DNA of 64,000 nucleotides from Pseudoalteromonas sp. SMS1 (GTDB lineage: Bacteria; Pseudomonadota; Gammaproteobacteria; Enterobacterales; Alteromonadaceae). The position numbers were made by a program, and so were the translations under genes. This document shows positions 47,566-57,867 of the stretch, piece by piece. Below the pieces are notes generated by a model. It was not told where the DNA came from, ran no database searches, and was given only the letters and a program-made list of their open reading frames with translations. Numbering within the stretch: position 1 is the stretch's first letter; every line of letters begins with the position of its first letter. Where the stretch lies: the NCBI RefSeq assembly GCF_021530565.1, contig NZ_JAKGBI010000001.1, positions 186,001-250,000 of the forward strand. Direction: 5' to 3'.

Positions 47566-49479
47566 ATGCAAAATGTATTTAAAAATTTAGCTTATGGCTT
47601 AGTCAGTATCATCGTGATTGGGATTGCTGCAAACTTGACGTTTGCAAAGCATGTTTTGAATGCACAGTCAGGTCTTTTGACACTAGATACGCAAGTCGCA
47701 AACTTTACCGACGTAGACACTTCATCTCCATGGTTTCAGTTTGTTTTATATGACCAAGACTTTGTCGAACTCGATACACAATATTACGTTGTCGTAGGCA
47801 AAGAAAATGCCAGCTACATATTAGCAACCACCAGCGAAGTGTTTACGTTAGTGTGGTCTTCTCCTGCGTTACTCATGCTTTGTTTGCTTATTGCGCTATT
47901 CATTTTTTCACGACTAAAAAGCCAGTCCCATGAATCCGCGCAACTCGAAGCTTTACTCGCCATAAACAAAGACCTAACGACCTTGTTAAATGGTTTGGAC
48001 ATCCAACATAAAGAGTTACATTCTGGTGGTCCAATGGCGCAAATTTGTCATGCTGTTCAGGCTTTAAGTGATAACTTGCAACGAATAAAAGTGCAGTCTG
48101 ATAGCCATGTCTATCAAGATAAGTTGACCAAGCTCATAGACAGACACGCGTATATTGAACACATCAGTGAACAGCTGACGGAAGCTGACAAAAGCAAAAC
48201 CAAATGTGGCTTGCTTTTTATCGACTTAGACGGCTTTAAACAAGTCAATGATTCATTTGGTCATAGCTTTGGCGATGAAATTCTAATACAAGTCTCAGGG
48301 CGGCTTGAGCAAGTTGTTAGGCAGTTCCAATTAAATGACGCCCACCCTGTACATGGTTTAGACCAGAATTTGTCACGTCTTGGTGGCGACGAATTTTCCA
48401 TATTCATTCCAAACTTGAGAGATACTAGTTTTTGTACAGAAGTCGCTCAAACCATACTGAGTGAAGTAGAGCGTGACTTTGTACTTGGCAATAAACTTGT
48501 AAAGATCAGTGCAAGTATTGGGATTGCCGTATTTCCTGACAGTGCGTCAACACCAAATGCACTGTTGCAAATGTCAGATGTAGCCATGTATAGGGCTAAA
48601 ACAGACGGCAGAGGGATCTTTAGGGTCTATTCACCAGAAATGGGGAATAAAATCCGTCGTTACCATTACTTATTGGAAGAGTTGCGTTTGGCAATCGCCT
48701 CACAAAACTTTCAGCTGTCTTTTCAACCCATCGTTCATGTTGAAGATTGCTCGATTGATTATTTTGAAGCGCTTACTCGTTGGCATCACCCTATTGAGGG
48801 ACTTATCCCCCCCTCGGAGTTCATTCCCATTGCAGAAGAGTCAAATCTTATCTTAGAGCTTGGAGATTGGATATTACTCGAGTCATGCAGACAAATGTCA
48901 GCGTGGCATAATGCCGGAATGAAAAAAGTGAAAATCTCAGTAAACGTATCGGGTATCCAATTGAAACACCGCCCTATTTATGATTGGGTCTTGAATGCAC
49001 TAGATAAGTCTGGGTTACCACCGACCTCACTGATGATTGAAATAACCGAATCAACACTCATCACAGCCAGCGATGAAATCATTGCACAATTAGAGCGATG
49101 CAGAAGCGCAGGAGTTACCATCGCGATTGACGACTTCGGGACAGGATTCAGCTCTCTAAGTACGCTTGCAGATTTGCCGATCGATGTAATTAAAATTGAC
49201 AAGTTGTTTATCTCTCAAGCGAAGGACAACCCTAAATACTATAAAATTTTAAATTCAATTAGTGAACTTGGGGCACAACTTGGGCTAAAAATTGTGGCTG
49301 AAGGTGTTGAACAGCTTGATCAATTTGAATTGGTTAAAGACATGGGAATATGTTGCGTTCAAGGTTATCTCGTTAGCCGCCCAGAAACGTCTAGAAATGT
49401 GGGAGATAAAGTGCTCAAGGGCAACGTCAATCACATTGCATCTACAGGAACCAGTGTCTGGTTGCCTAAAGCGAATTAG
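47566..49479 (+). CDS. Membrane GGDEF-EAL protein
   Basis: This 637-residue protein has two membrane helices (about 8-27 and 99-118) around a periplasmic loop of some 70 residues, then GGDEF (about 190-350) and EAL (about 375-620) domains. GGDEF is intact (RLGGDEFSIFI), but no RxxD inhibitory site precedes it; a short insertion is there instead. EAL is complete: FEALTRWHHP, the Asn in SVNVSGIQL, MIEITEST, IAIDDFGTGFSSL, KIDKLF and VAEGVE. It may make or destroy c-di-GMP according to a periplasmic signal. It converges on the Lrp-family gene. Confidence 0.93.
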   Translation: MQNVFKNLAYGLVSIIVIGIAANLTFAKHVLNAQSGLLTLDTQVANFTDVDTSSPWFQFVLYDQDFVELDTQYYVVVGKENASYILATTSEVFTLVWSSPALLMLCLLIALFIFSRLKSQSHESAQLEALLAINKDLTTLLNGLDIQHKELHSGGPMAQICHAVQALSDNLQRIKVQSDSHVYQDKLTKLIDRHAYIEHISEQLTEADKSKTKCGLLFIDLDGFKQVNDSFGHSFGDEILIQVSGRLEQVVRQFQLNDAHPVHGLDQNLSRLGGDEFSIFIPNLRDTSFCTEVAQTILSEVERDFVLGNKLVKISASIGIAVFPDSASTPNALLQMSDVAMYRAKTDGRGIFRVYSPEMGNKIRRYHYLLEELRLAIASQNFQLSFQPIVHVEDCSIDYFEALTRWHHPIEGLIPPSEFIPIAEESNLILELGDWILLESCRQMSAWHNAGMKKVKISVNVSGIQLKHRPIYDWVLNALDKSGLPPTSLMIEITESTLITASDEIIAQLERCRSAGVTIAIDDFGTGFSSLSTLADLPIDVIKIDKLFISQAKDNPKYYKILNSISELGAQLGLKIVAEGVEQLDQFELVKDMGICCVQGYLVSRPETSRNVGDKVLKGNVNHIASTGTSVWLPKAN

Positions 49480-49505
49480 TTTCAGCGCTTATTAGCGCTG
49501 AAACT
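49478..49505. terminator. 11-bp perfect hairpin shared by two convergent genes
   Basis: AGTTTCAGCGC and GCGCTGAAACT pair perfectly around a 6-base loop. The arms overlap the stop codons of the GGDEF-EAL gene and of the Lrp-family gene, so the stem would end both transcripts. The T-tracts are short, so it could act partly through RNA stability. Confidence 0.7.
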
Positions 49506-49920
49506 TTGTCTCTAAAATAACCGCTGAATTGGTTCTTTCCACACCATCGAGATTACCGATTTCGTCTAGCAGTTTACTCAATTGCTCCAAACTTTGTGCC
49601 TCAACAATTGCAATCATGTCGTATTCTCCGCTTATTGCGTACAAAGCCGAAATATGGTCAAGCTGTTTTAATGCATTGTTAGTTTTTGCCGTTAGCTTCT
49701 GCTTCACCTTGATGGATACGTGTGCCGATACGAGACTCCCTAAATAGTCTTGACCAAAGTCAATTTTATAGCCCTGTATCACACCACTTTGCTCAAGTTT
49801 TTGTAACCTTGACTGGACTGTTGTACGCGACATATCCAGTGTTCTTGCTAACTCAGAAATACTCGCTCGCGCGTTGCTACGCAGTACAGAAATCAACCTT
49901 TCATCTTGCTTACTTATCAT
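49492..49920 (-). CDS. Lrp/AsnC-family transcriptional regulator
   Basis: This 142-residue regulator has the N-terminal helix-turn-helix ISKQDERLISVLRSNARASISELARTLDMSRTTVQSRLQ (read over about 2-41) and a C-terminal ligand-binding RAM domain containing ISGEYDMIAIVEAQ. The start at 49920 gives the usual Lrp/AsnC length; the longer open frame upstream has a non-homologous hydrophobic start. It is divergent from the argD/astC-astA operon, and a palindrome lies between, so it is a good candidate regulator of arginine catabolism, perhaps sensing arginine or lysine. Confidence 0.9.
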   Translation of the reverse strand: MISKQDERLISVLRSNARASISELARTLDMSRTTVQSRLQKLEQSGVIQGYKIDFGQDYLGSLVSAHVSIKVKQKLTAKTNNALKQLDHISALYAISGEYDMIAIVEAQSLEQLSKLLDEIGNLDGVERTNSAVILETKFQR

Positions 49921-49933
49921 ATTGATCAATTCA

Positions 49934-49950
49934 ATCGTCAATTTGACGAT
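49934..49950. promoter_or_regulatory. Candidate operator: 8-1-8 perfect palindrome
   Basis: ATCGTCAA T TTGACGAT is a perfect inverted repeat. It lies between a minus-strand TATAAT (49957-49952) and the Lrp-family start, so it would sit on the transcription start of that gene. Lrp/AsnC proteins bind such sites and repress their own gene, and it is 126 bases from the argD/astC start. Confidence 0.65.
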
Positions 49951-50060
49951 AATTATACTCATTTTATACAAAATTACACTGCAAATTTTCATCACTTCAC
50001 GCAATAATGGCCTAATAAGAACATACACAAATTGAAACGTGTAATTGTAAGTTGAAGTAA

Positions 50061-51281
<1,221 letters not shown>

Positions 51282-51288
51282 TCATTAC

Positions 51289-51306
51289 AGGGCGGGCCTC
51301 CGCCCT
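51289..51306 (+). other. GC-rich hairpin between astC and astA
   Basis: AGGGCGG and CCGCCCT form a 7-bp stem around a 4-base loop, followed by only three T. It lies 13 bases before the astA start, so it could be a partial terminator that lowers astA expression or a stabiliser of the astC message. Confidence 0.55.
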
Positions 51307-51319
51307 TTCAGATACTCTT

Positions 51320-52345
51320 ATGCAAGTACTTAGACCAATTAGCAGTGAAGACTTCGCTGCGTTAAAAACCATCGCGGTAGAGTCAGGGCATGGCTTCACT
51401 TCTCTACCTGTTGATGATGAACAGTTAACAAGTAAGATTCATCGCTCACAGGAGAGTTTTGAAAAACATCTCAATGCGCCTGTGAATGAAGGGTACTTAT
51501 TTGTTCTAGAAGACACTCGAACTGGAGAAATACTGGGCACAACAGCGATAGAGGCAGCTGTTGGCATGCAAGTGCCTTTGTACCATTACCATCAGGGTAA
51601 AACGGTTCATCATTCGAGCACACTAAACGTATATAATACGGTAGAGATCCTATCCATTTGTAATGACTATACGGGCAGTTCTGAGATCTGCACATTGTTC
51701 TTGCGAGAGCAATTTCGCCGTGGTCTAGCAGGTAGATTTCTATCACGTGTTCGCTTTTTATTTATGGCGCAACACAGCAATAGATTTAGCGATAAAGTCA
51801 TTGCTGAAATGCGTGGTGTCAGCGATGAACATGGCCATAGCCCTTTTTGGCAGTGGCTTCAAGAACACTTTTTTAGTATTGAGTTTCCACAAGCTGATCA
51901 TTTAGTTGGATTGGGAGACAAAGTGTTTATTTCTGAGCTGATGCCCAAGTACCCGATTTATGCCAACCTTCTTAGTCCAGAAGCCCAAGCAGTGATCGGC
52001 CACGTGCACGAAAAAACCAAACCAGCACTTAGGCTGCTACAAAAAGAAGGTTTCGAGCATAGAGGATATGTAGATCTTTTTGATGCAGGCCCAACAGTTG
52101 AAGCCCGTTTGGAAAATATTCGTACGGTAAGAGAAACAAAATCTGGGAACTTAATCATAGATGACCAAGTGGCAAACTCGACAGAGACATGGGCACTATC
52201 CAATGGTCAACTAGCACAATTTAGAGCCACTTTTACAACCGAAGTCCTGTGGGATGAAATATCACAAACATTTACGGTTAACAGTGAAACTGCACAAGCG
52301 CTTAAATTAAGTGCAGGCGACAAAATAAGTGGGTTCGTTTTATAA
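51320..52345 (+). CDS. astA: Arginine N-succinyltransferase AstA
   Basis: This 341-residue enzyme transfers succinyl from succinyl-CoA to arginine, the first step of the arginine succinyltransferase (AST) pathway. The N-terminus MQVLRPISSEDFAALKTIAVESGHGFTSLP is split here as a match to the family's start, and STLNVYNTVEILSICNDYTGSSEICTLFL, FLSRVRFLFMAQ and EGFEHRGYVDLFDAGPT are further typical segments. The length equals the family norm. The expected next gene, astD, is not here. Confidence 0.94.
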   Translation: MQVLRPISSEDFAALKTIAVESGHGFTSLPVDDEQLTSKIHRSQESFEKHLNAPVNEGYLFVLEDTRTGEILGTTAIEAAVGMQVPLYHYHQGKTVHHSSTLNVYNTVEILSICNDYTGSSEICTLFLREQFRRGLAGRFLSRVRFLFMAQHSNRFSDKVIAEMRGVSDEHGHSPFWQWLQEHFFSIEFPQADHLVGLGDKVFISELMPKYPIYANLLSPEAQAVIGHVHEKTKPALRLLQKEGFEHRGYVDLFDAGPTVEARLENIRTVRETKSGNLIIDDQVANSTETWALSNGQLAQFRATFTTEVLWDEISQTFTVNSETAQALKLSAGDKISGFVL

Positions 52346-52415
52346 CAATCAAATACGTCGTGCTTTGTCGTAATATTAACTCGCGGCCAAGCCGCTATTT
52401 TAAGGAATTGTCATT

Positions 52416-53219
52416 ATGCACAACAATGTAGATAGCTTATTCGATAATTTATGGAGCAATTACTTAGAAGTAACGCCTTCTGCAGTAAAAGTTCATGAAT
52501 TATTAGGTTCAACACAGCAAGATGATGTCATCAACGATCACATCGCATTACGTACTTTTAATCATGATAAAGTGGGACTGGAGAAGCTAGCGGCACATTT
52601 TAAAGCGGTTGGATACACTGAATGTGGTGAATATCATTTCGAAGCTAAAAAATTGTATGCAAAACACTATGAGCATAGTGATCCAAGCAAGCCGAAAGTA
52701 TTCATTTCAGAGCTATTGCTTGAGAAGTGTTCTGAATCGCTACAAGCAATCGTAACAAAAATGATTGATAGCATTGATGAAAGTGCTGTTACTGCTGAAA
52801 ACTTTTTATATTCAGGTACGCACTGGCAAGTCAGCAACGAAGATTACAAACAGCTGTTAGCAGAAAGCGAATACGCTGCATGGATGTCTGCATGGGGTTA
52901 CCGCGCAAACCACTTTACAGTAAGCATCAACTACTTAGCAAACTTCGAAACGATTGAAGCAGTTAATCAAGCACTGAAGGATGCAGGCTTTGCATTGAAT
53001 ACTTCTGGCGGTGAAGTGAAAGGCTCAGCGGAAGTGTTGCTCGAGCAGTCTTCAACACTTGCAGACCACCACCCTGTTATGTTCTCTGATGGTGAGTTTG
53101 AAATCCCAAGCTGCTTCTACGAATTTGCCTTGCGTTACAACAAGCCGGATGGCGAGCTGTATACCGGCTTTGTAGCTGCATCTGCAGATAAAATCTTCGA
53201 AAGTACTAACGCTAGATAA
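52416..53219 (+). CDS. DUF1338 (HglS-like) protein, short form
   Basis: This 267-residue protein belongs to the DUF1338 family, whose longer member HglS is a 2-oxoadipate dioxygenase/decarboxylase of lysine breakdown. The metal-site context NDHIALRTF is present near residue 41, FISELLLEK near 91 and HFTVSINYL near 168. At 267 residues it lacks part of the longer form (about 460 residues in Pseudomonas), so activity should not be assumed. Position after astA recalls arginine or lysine catabolic genes. AAGGAATTGTCATT precedes the ATG. Confidence 0.83.
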   Translation: MHNNVDSLFDNLWSNYLEVTPSAVKVHELLGSTQQDDVINDHIALRTFNHDKVGLEKLAAHFKAVGYTECGEYHFEAKKLYAKHYEHSDPSKPKVFISELLLEKCSESLQAIVTKMIDSIDESAVTAENFLYSGTHWQVSNEDYKQLLAESEYAAWMSAWGYRANHFTVSINYLANFETIEAVNQALKDAGFALNTSGGEVKGSAEVLLEQSSTLADHHPVMFSDGEFEIPSCFYEFALRYNKPDGELYTGFVAASADKIFESTNAR

Positions 53220-53266
53220 ACTATTCTGCGTTAATACTAATTGAAGTAAAACTAACTTAAACACAC

Positions 53267-53290
53267 AAAGCAGCTTCTGGCTGCTTTTTT
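53267..53290 (+). terminator. Rho-independent terminator after the DUF1338 gene
   Basis: AAAGCAGC and GCTGCTTT form an 8-bp stem with a 5-base loop, followed by more T. It ends the astC-astA-DUF1338 operon. Confidence 0.88.
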
Positions 53291-53371
53291 CTTGCTCTCC
53301 ATATTTACAGCCTGTAAATTGATTTAACAAAGATAATGTAACGTCACACTCACTGAATTTTATCAAGGATA

Positions 53372-54154
53372 ATGGAGAAGCCAGTGTACACAGCGATCCC
53401 TCCCCCAGTCTCTCTGGCGCCTTACGTCATTAACTTTTGGTACGCCCATGGCGCCACGCCTGATGTGCCACAAGCAATACATAGTGATGGCTGTATTTCT
53501 ATATTGTGGGTGACTGCAGGAGAATCTCAAATCAATGACGTGTCGATATACTCGGGTGCGTTTTTGCTTGGCCCACAAACGACTTCACACCTGTGGCACT
53601 TCAAAACCAATCAACATACGATGTTTGGCGTGAGGCTGACCCCCTTAGGCGCAAAACACTTTACGACCATGCCATTAAAATATGCAAAAAACCAATGTAT
53701 TGAATTGAATGAGTTGGTGAGTACAACAAAGCTCACCATGAAAATATCACAGCCACTCGCAACCCCAAGAGAGTGTATTAATACACTGAGCGCCTGGCTA
53801 GAGGCACACTTGAAACGATTCAGCTATCAACTACCCACCGCTTATAGTTTAGTCTTAAAACAAATCGAATCTAAAGCGAGGTCAAAAAAGCTTTCTCAGC
53901 TGTATGACACAATGGGCGTGAATAGTCGATGTGTCGAGAGGGCATTTATGGACGTAATGGGCATAGGTGCCAAGGAATATGCGACCCTGATGGAGGTATC
54001 GAAGTCAAGAAACGCGATTAAACACAACCCAAACAAATCGCTCACTGAAATTGCTTATGATTTGGAGTACACCGACCAATCTCATTTTATACGTCAGTTT
54101 AAAAAAGTGATGAAGATCACGCCAAAACAATATCGCATGAGGTTACCAATTTGA
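53372..54154 (+). CDS. AraC-family transcriptional regulator
   Basis: This 260-residue regulator has a sensory N-terminus (PPPVSLAPYVINFWYAHG, with GAFLLGPQTTSHLWHFKT) like the DUF6597-type domain of AraC proteins and a C-terminal double helix-turn-helix: VNSRCVERAFMDVMGIGAKEY, and SLTEIAYDLEYTDQSHFIRQFKKVMKITPKQY split over about 218-253. AAGGATA precedes the ATG. The end overlaps the PPK2 gene by four bases (TTGA), so the regulator is cotranscribed with the polyphosphate and DUF2252 genes and likely controls them. Confidence 0.9.
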   Translation: MEKPVYTAIPPPVSLAPYVINFWYAHGATPDVPQAIHSDGCISILWVTAGESQINDVSIYSGAFLLGPQTTSHLWHFKTNQHTMFGVRLTPLGAKHFTTMPLKYAKNQCIELNELVSTTKLTMKISQPLATPRECINTLSAWLEAHLKRFSYQLPTAYSLVLKQIESKARSKKLSQLYDTMGVNSRCVERAFMDVMGIGAKEYATLMEVSKSRNAIKHNPNKSLTEIAYDLEYTDQSHFIRQFKKVMKITPKQYRMRLPI

Positions 54155-54993
54155 CTAAACCGCAAGAAAAAAAGCTAAATAGGACGACATCGATCACAAT
54201 TCAAGACAAGCAGGACTATCCAGCTATTGATACGAAAAAGGCCTATAAACAAGCGTTAAAGTATTGGCAAAATGAGTTACTTCATGTTCAACAAGCCTAT
54301 TACCATCAAGGGCAACGTGCAGTGATTGTCTTTGAGGGGTGGGATGCTGCTGGCAAAGGCGGCGCAATACGCCGTATTACCGAAAAACTCGACCCGCGGG
54401 GCTATCAAGTTTTCCCCATCGGTGCGCCTAGCGCTGATGAGCAAGGTCGACATTACCTATTTCGGTTTTTCAATAAACTCCCTAAACCAGGCACCTTCAC
54501 TATTTTTGATCGCTCCTACTATGGCAGAGTATTGGTAGAACGAGTCGAAGGGTTTGCCAACAATACAGCTTGGCAACGTGCGTATAGAGAAATTAACGAA
54601 TTTGAACAACTTTTGCTCGACGATAACATTAAAGTCATAAAACTGTTTTTACATATCAGTAGCGATGAGCAACTTAAGCGATTTTCAGAGCGACTGAATA
54701 ACCCATATAAACACTGGAAACTAACCCAAGAAGATATTAGAAACAGAAACAAACGCGCGGAATATGAAGTTGCTATTAACGAGATGCTGTCCAAAACAAG
54801 TACGACGAAAGCACCATGGCATATAGTTTTGGCAGATCACAAATGGTATGCCCGTGTCGAAGTACTCAAATATCTCACTTCGACACTAAGTAAAAATATG
54901 GTGGTAACCCCACCCCCTGTTGACCCGACAATTGTTGCATTGGCAGAGCAGCAATTGGGAATAAAGCAAAGAGGATGTAAGTATGAGCCGTGA
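54151..54993 (+). CDS. Polyphosphate kinase 2 family protein
   Basis: This 280-residue PPK2 enzyme would use polyphosphate to phosphorylate a nucleoside mono- or diphosphate. The Walker A loop is FEGWDAAGKGGAIRRITEKL, the substrate-binding region PSADEQGRHYLFRF and the lid motif FDRSYYGRVLVERV. The start is a TTG that overlaps the AraC stop (TTGA), the only start giving a full N-terminus. It overlaps the DUF2252 gene by 11 bases. I cannot decide the class (ADP, AMP or both) from the sequence. Confidence 0.93.
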   Translation: MTKPQEKKLNRTTSITIQDKQDYPAIDTKKAYKQALKYWQNELLHVQQAYYHQGQRAVIVFEGWDAAGKGGAIRRITEKLDPRGYQVFPIGAPSADEQGRHYLFRFFNKLPKPGTFTIFDRSYYGRVLVERVEGFANNTAWQRAYREINEFEQLLLDDNIKVIKLFLHISSDEQLKRFSERLNNPYKHWKLTQEDIRNRNKRAEYEVAINEMLSKTSTTKAPWHIVLADHKWYARVEVLKYLTSTLSKNMVVTPPPVDPTIVALAEQQLGIKQRGCKYEP

Positions 54994-56281
54994 AAAGGTA
55001 TTGAGTAAGTATTTTAAACGTCATGATGGCTGCGAGCCTTCAAGTACACTTGCAAAGCACGAGAAAATGGCGTCCAGCCCTTTTCACTTTTTCCGCGGCT
55101 CGGCGCCATTAATGTATCAAGATATATTCGATGGTGAAATTGTGTTACCTGAGGACGCTTATGAAATTCCAGTTACGACGATTATGGGTGACTGTCATGC
55201 CAGTAACTTTGGCTTTTTAAGTGAAGAAGGATCCCATGGAGAAACATTGGTATTTACACCTAATGATTTTGACGATGCGTGCGTTGGGCATGCTGTTTGG
55301 GATATGTTTCGCTTTCTTGTCAGCTTACACTTGGCGCAACAGGCCGGTCAATTGCTGCAAGCGCGTTCAGAGGATCTCACCATACGTCAAAAACCGCTTG
55401 TTTACGCCAGTGATATACCGGAGGCACAAAAGCGCTTTCTTACTCACTATGTGCTCACTTGTGAAGCTTCATTACGAGGTGAAAACAACAGTCAAAGTGC
55501 CATCACTCAATTCGACCAAGATCATATTTTACATAAACGCTGGCAAAAAGGGTTACAGCGCTTAGTCGGAGGTTCAGCGTTTAATCTGAAGAGTAGCCTT
55601 GCAAAAAGTGTAGACTTAACCACCTGGCCTTTACGCTTTAAAGCAGATCCTCAAAAATTCGAGCCCATTCATAGCGATATAAAAACCAATTTGATCGAAC
55701 AATTTAGACCATATGTTGATGATGAAATCATTGACTGTGTCGAGCGCCTTGACGCAGGAACAGGTAGCAATAATCTAAAGCGATATTACTTACTCGTTGG
55801 CCCTAGAGATCATAGCCCAGCAGAGCTTTACCATATCGTAGAAGTCAAACAACAAAACCTTGCAGCACCTTTGCACTACTTCTCAGATCTAAGTCCGATG
55901 AATCGATTGAACCAAGCGCACCTGACCGTAAATTGCCAAAGGAAAATGCAGCGACGCCCTGATCTCATCATTGATGATGCGCTTTGGCAAGGCATCCATT
56001 GGCTGGTGAGGTCGCGACATCATGCCCGTGTCGGCATTGACCCCGAGCATATTGTGCTGGGCAAACGCGCAGCACAAAAACAGGGTTTCCAACAATATGC
56101 CCAAAGTTGTGCTCAAGTCCTCGCTTATGCACATATGCGGGGGGATAGAAGATCAATGTCATTTCAACAGGCGTGTATTGACAAATTGCCAACTTTATTT
56201 GATTCGCTCATTGAGCAAGCCGCAAAATATACAGACCAAGTTAACGCCGACTGGCAATTATTTAAGTCACTCAGAAAGTAG
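54983..56281 (+). CDS. DUF2252 family protein, kinase-like motifs
   Basis: This 432-residue protein is a DUF2252 member of unknown activity. The family block PFHFFRGSAPLMYQDI is followed by MGDCHASNFGF and PNDFDDACVGHAVWDMFRFL. GDCHxxNFG recalls the catalytic loop HGDxHxxN of aminoglycoside-phosphotransferase-like kinases, and DFDD recalls their magnesium Asp, so a phosphotransfer role is an inference. It overlaps the PPK2 gene by 11 bases, so the two proteins are made together. Its 3' end overlaps the convergent rnz by 15 bases. Confidence 0.85.
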   Translation: MSREKVLSKYFKRHDGCEPSSTLAKHEKMASSPFHFFRGSAPLMYQDIFDGEIVLPEDAYEIPVTTIMGDCHASNFGFLSEEGSHGETLVFTPNDFDDACVGHAVWDMFRFLVSLHLAQQAGQLLQARSEDLTIRQKPLVYASDIPEAQKRFLTHYVLTCEASLRGENNSQSAITQFDQDHILHKRWQKGLQRLVGGSAFNLKSSLAKSVDLTTWPLRFKADPQKFEPIHSDIKTNLIEQFRPYVDDEIIDCVERLDAGTGSNNLKRYYLLVGPRDHSPAELYHIVEVKQQNLAAPLHYFSDLSPMNRLNQAHLTVNCQRKMQRRPDLIIDDALWQGIHWLVRSRHHARVGIDPEHIVLGKRAAQKQGFQQYAQSCAQVLAYAHMRGDRRSMSFQQACIDKLPTLFDSLIEQAAKYTDQVNADWQLFKSLRK

Positions 56282-57208
56282 CACCTTTGGTACATCAATA
56301 ATATCACCATCGTTTGCCAAAATGAGTTCCCCTTCGAAGTTGGTTTGGGCCTCTTCTTTTAGCTTGTCTAGAAGACCTGGTCCATGATACCGAACGCTAA
56401 AATGTGTCAACACGAGACAAGCAATTTGCACAGACTGAGCAAATTGCGCCACTCTCTTAGCGTCACTATGTCCTGTATGCTTGCCTACTTTCATTAAATC
56501 ACTGTGTGTAAATGTTGCTTCGTGCACTAACAGATTAACGTCACAAATATATGGTTTTAATAAGCTTGGCTTTTCATTGTCACCACACACAATGACTGCA
56601 CGAGGTTTCCAACTAGGAAACGCATACTGTTGCGAGCACAGAGTTTGACCATTAAATTTTACATCTAACCCCTTTTGCAATTGATTGAAATGCGGGCCAG
56701 CTGGGATCCCATCAGCCTTGAGTGCTGCTATGCGTAGCTTATTGGGAATAAGCTTCTCTGTCACTTTGAATCCATAGCTTGGTACACGATGCTTTAAAGA
56801 CATCACTTCCACCGAGCAAAAATCAAATTCTAGTCGCCCGTGTATCTCTTCGATTGATGTTGTTTTTAAATCAAAAGGCAAGGATACGTCTGTCAACGCA
56901 AACGTTGCGTGCAAATACTCTATCACTTTTTTTGGCGCAATCATGTAAACAGGTGCTTGCCTGCCAGACATTGCCATTGATGCAATCAGACCAGGAAGAC
57001 CGTAGCAATGGTCTCCATGAACATGGCTAATACAGATCACACTAAGTTGATATAAAGTGAGCTTGGATTTTAATATTTGATGTTGAGTGCCTTCTCCACA
57101 ATCAACCAATAGCCATTGTTTACTCTTTTCAAACCTGACAGCGGTCGCGGACATATTTCGATATGTGGTGGGACTACCTGAAGAAGTTCCTAAAAACTCT
57201 AATTGCAT
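56267..57208 (-). CDS. rnz: Ribonuclease Z
   Basis: This 313-residue metallo-beta-lactamase-fold endonuclease processes tRNA 3' ends. The short-form signature is clear: QLEFLGTSSGSPTTYRNMS, the zinc motif SHVHGDHCYGLPGLIASM, and the later LVHEATFTHSD and LTHFSVRY ligands. The start at 57208 (MQLEFLGT) puts the first beta strand at the N-terminus as in the family; the open frame continues five codons upstream. It converges on the DUF2252 gene with a 15-base overlap, so each 3' end is transcribed antisense to the other. Confidence 0.93.
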   Translation of the reverse strand: MQLEFLGTSSGSPTTYRNMSATAVRFEKSKQWLLVDCGEGTQHQILKSKLTLYQLSVICISHVHGDHCYGLPGLIASMAMSGRQAPVYMIAPKKVIEYLHATFALTDVSLPFDLKTTSIEEIHGRLEFDFCSVEVMSLKHRVPSYGFKVTEKLIPNKLRIAALKADGIPAGPHFNQLQKGLDVKFNGQTLCSQQYAFPSWKPRAVIVCGDNEKPSLLKPYICDVNLLVHEATFTHSDLMKVGKHTGHSDAKRVAQFAQSVQIACLVLTHFSVRYHGPGLLDKLKEEAQTNFEGELILANDGDIIDVPKVLLSE

Positions 57209-57285
57209 ATACAGACTAGACAACTTTAATATAATAACTCACAGTGAGTTTAAATGAACTTTACGTTTAACAAAAGGATTGCTCC

Positions 57286-57819
57286 ATGACCACTAACGTA
57301 CATTTATATGAAATATTGGTCGTCGATATTCAACAGAACTTTGAGCCACACATAACAGAATATGATGCAACAGTAAAAATAACGCAAAAATTGCTTTCGG
57401 CCGCACAAACATTAGATATACCTACAATTGCTTTTGAACAATACCCCAAAGGATTAGGACATACTGACAGCAGGCTTTTGGCTTATTCACCGCCTGTAGT
57501 AGAAAAAACGACCTTCAGTGCAACGCCGCAAAACAGTGACTTTGCCAATAAAATAGACCATCAAAGCATTAAAGTTCTTGTCGGGCTAGAAGCCCATATT
57601 TGTGTCTATCACACCGCGACGGATTTGCTAAATCAAGGACACAGAGTTTATATCATTGCAGATGGTGTTTGCTCTAGAAACCCACAGCACAAAGCGTGGG
57701 CGTTAGAACAGCTGCGCAATGATGGGGCTAAGGTAATGAGCCTTGAAACCTTTTTATTTGAAGTGCTCAAGGACGCAAAACATGCGAAGTTCAAACAGAT
57801 ATCAAAACTGATCCAGTAG
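57286..57819 (+). CDS. Isochorismatase-family hydrolase
   Basis: This 177-residue protein has the Asp-Lys-Cys triad of cysteine hydrolases of this family: the Asp in VVDIQQNF, Lys in PVVEKTTFSA and the nucleophile in VLVGLEAHICVYHTA. Members hydrolyse isochorismate, nicotinamide, N-carbamoyl compounds and others; the substrate here is not known. The Gln after the Asp and Phe in IQQNF are common in the hydrolases annotated as YcaC-like. It lies 48 bases before the next small gene and may be cotranscribed with it. Confidence 0.9.
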   Translation: MTTNVHLYEILVVDIQQNFEPHITEYDATVKITQKLLSAAQTLDIPTIAFEQYPKGLGHTDSRLLAYSPPVVEKTTFSATPQNSDFANKIDHQSIKVLVGLEAHICVYHTATDLLNQGHRVYIIADGVCSRNPQHKAWALEQLRNDGAKVMSLETFLFEVLKDAKHAKFKQISKLIQ

Positions 57820-57867
57820 GTTATATCGTTAGTATTGATATGTAGCTTGAAAAATTAGGGCAGTAAT

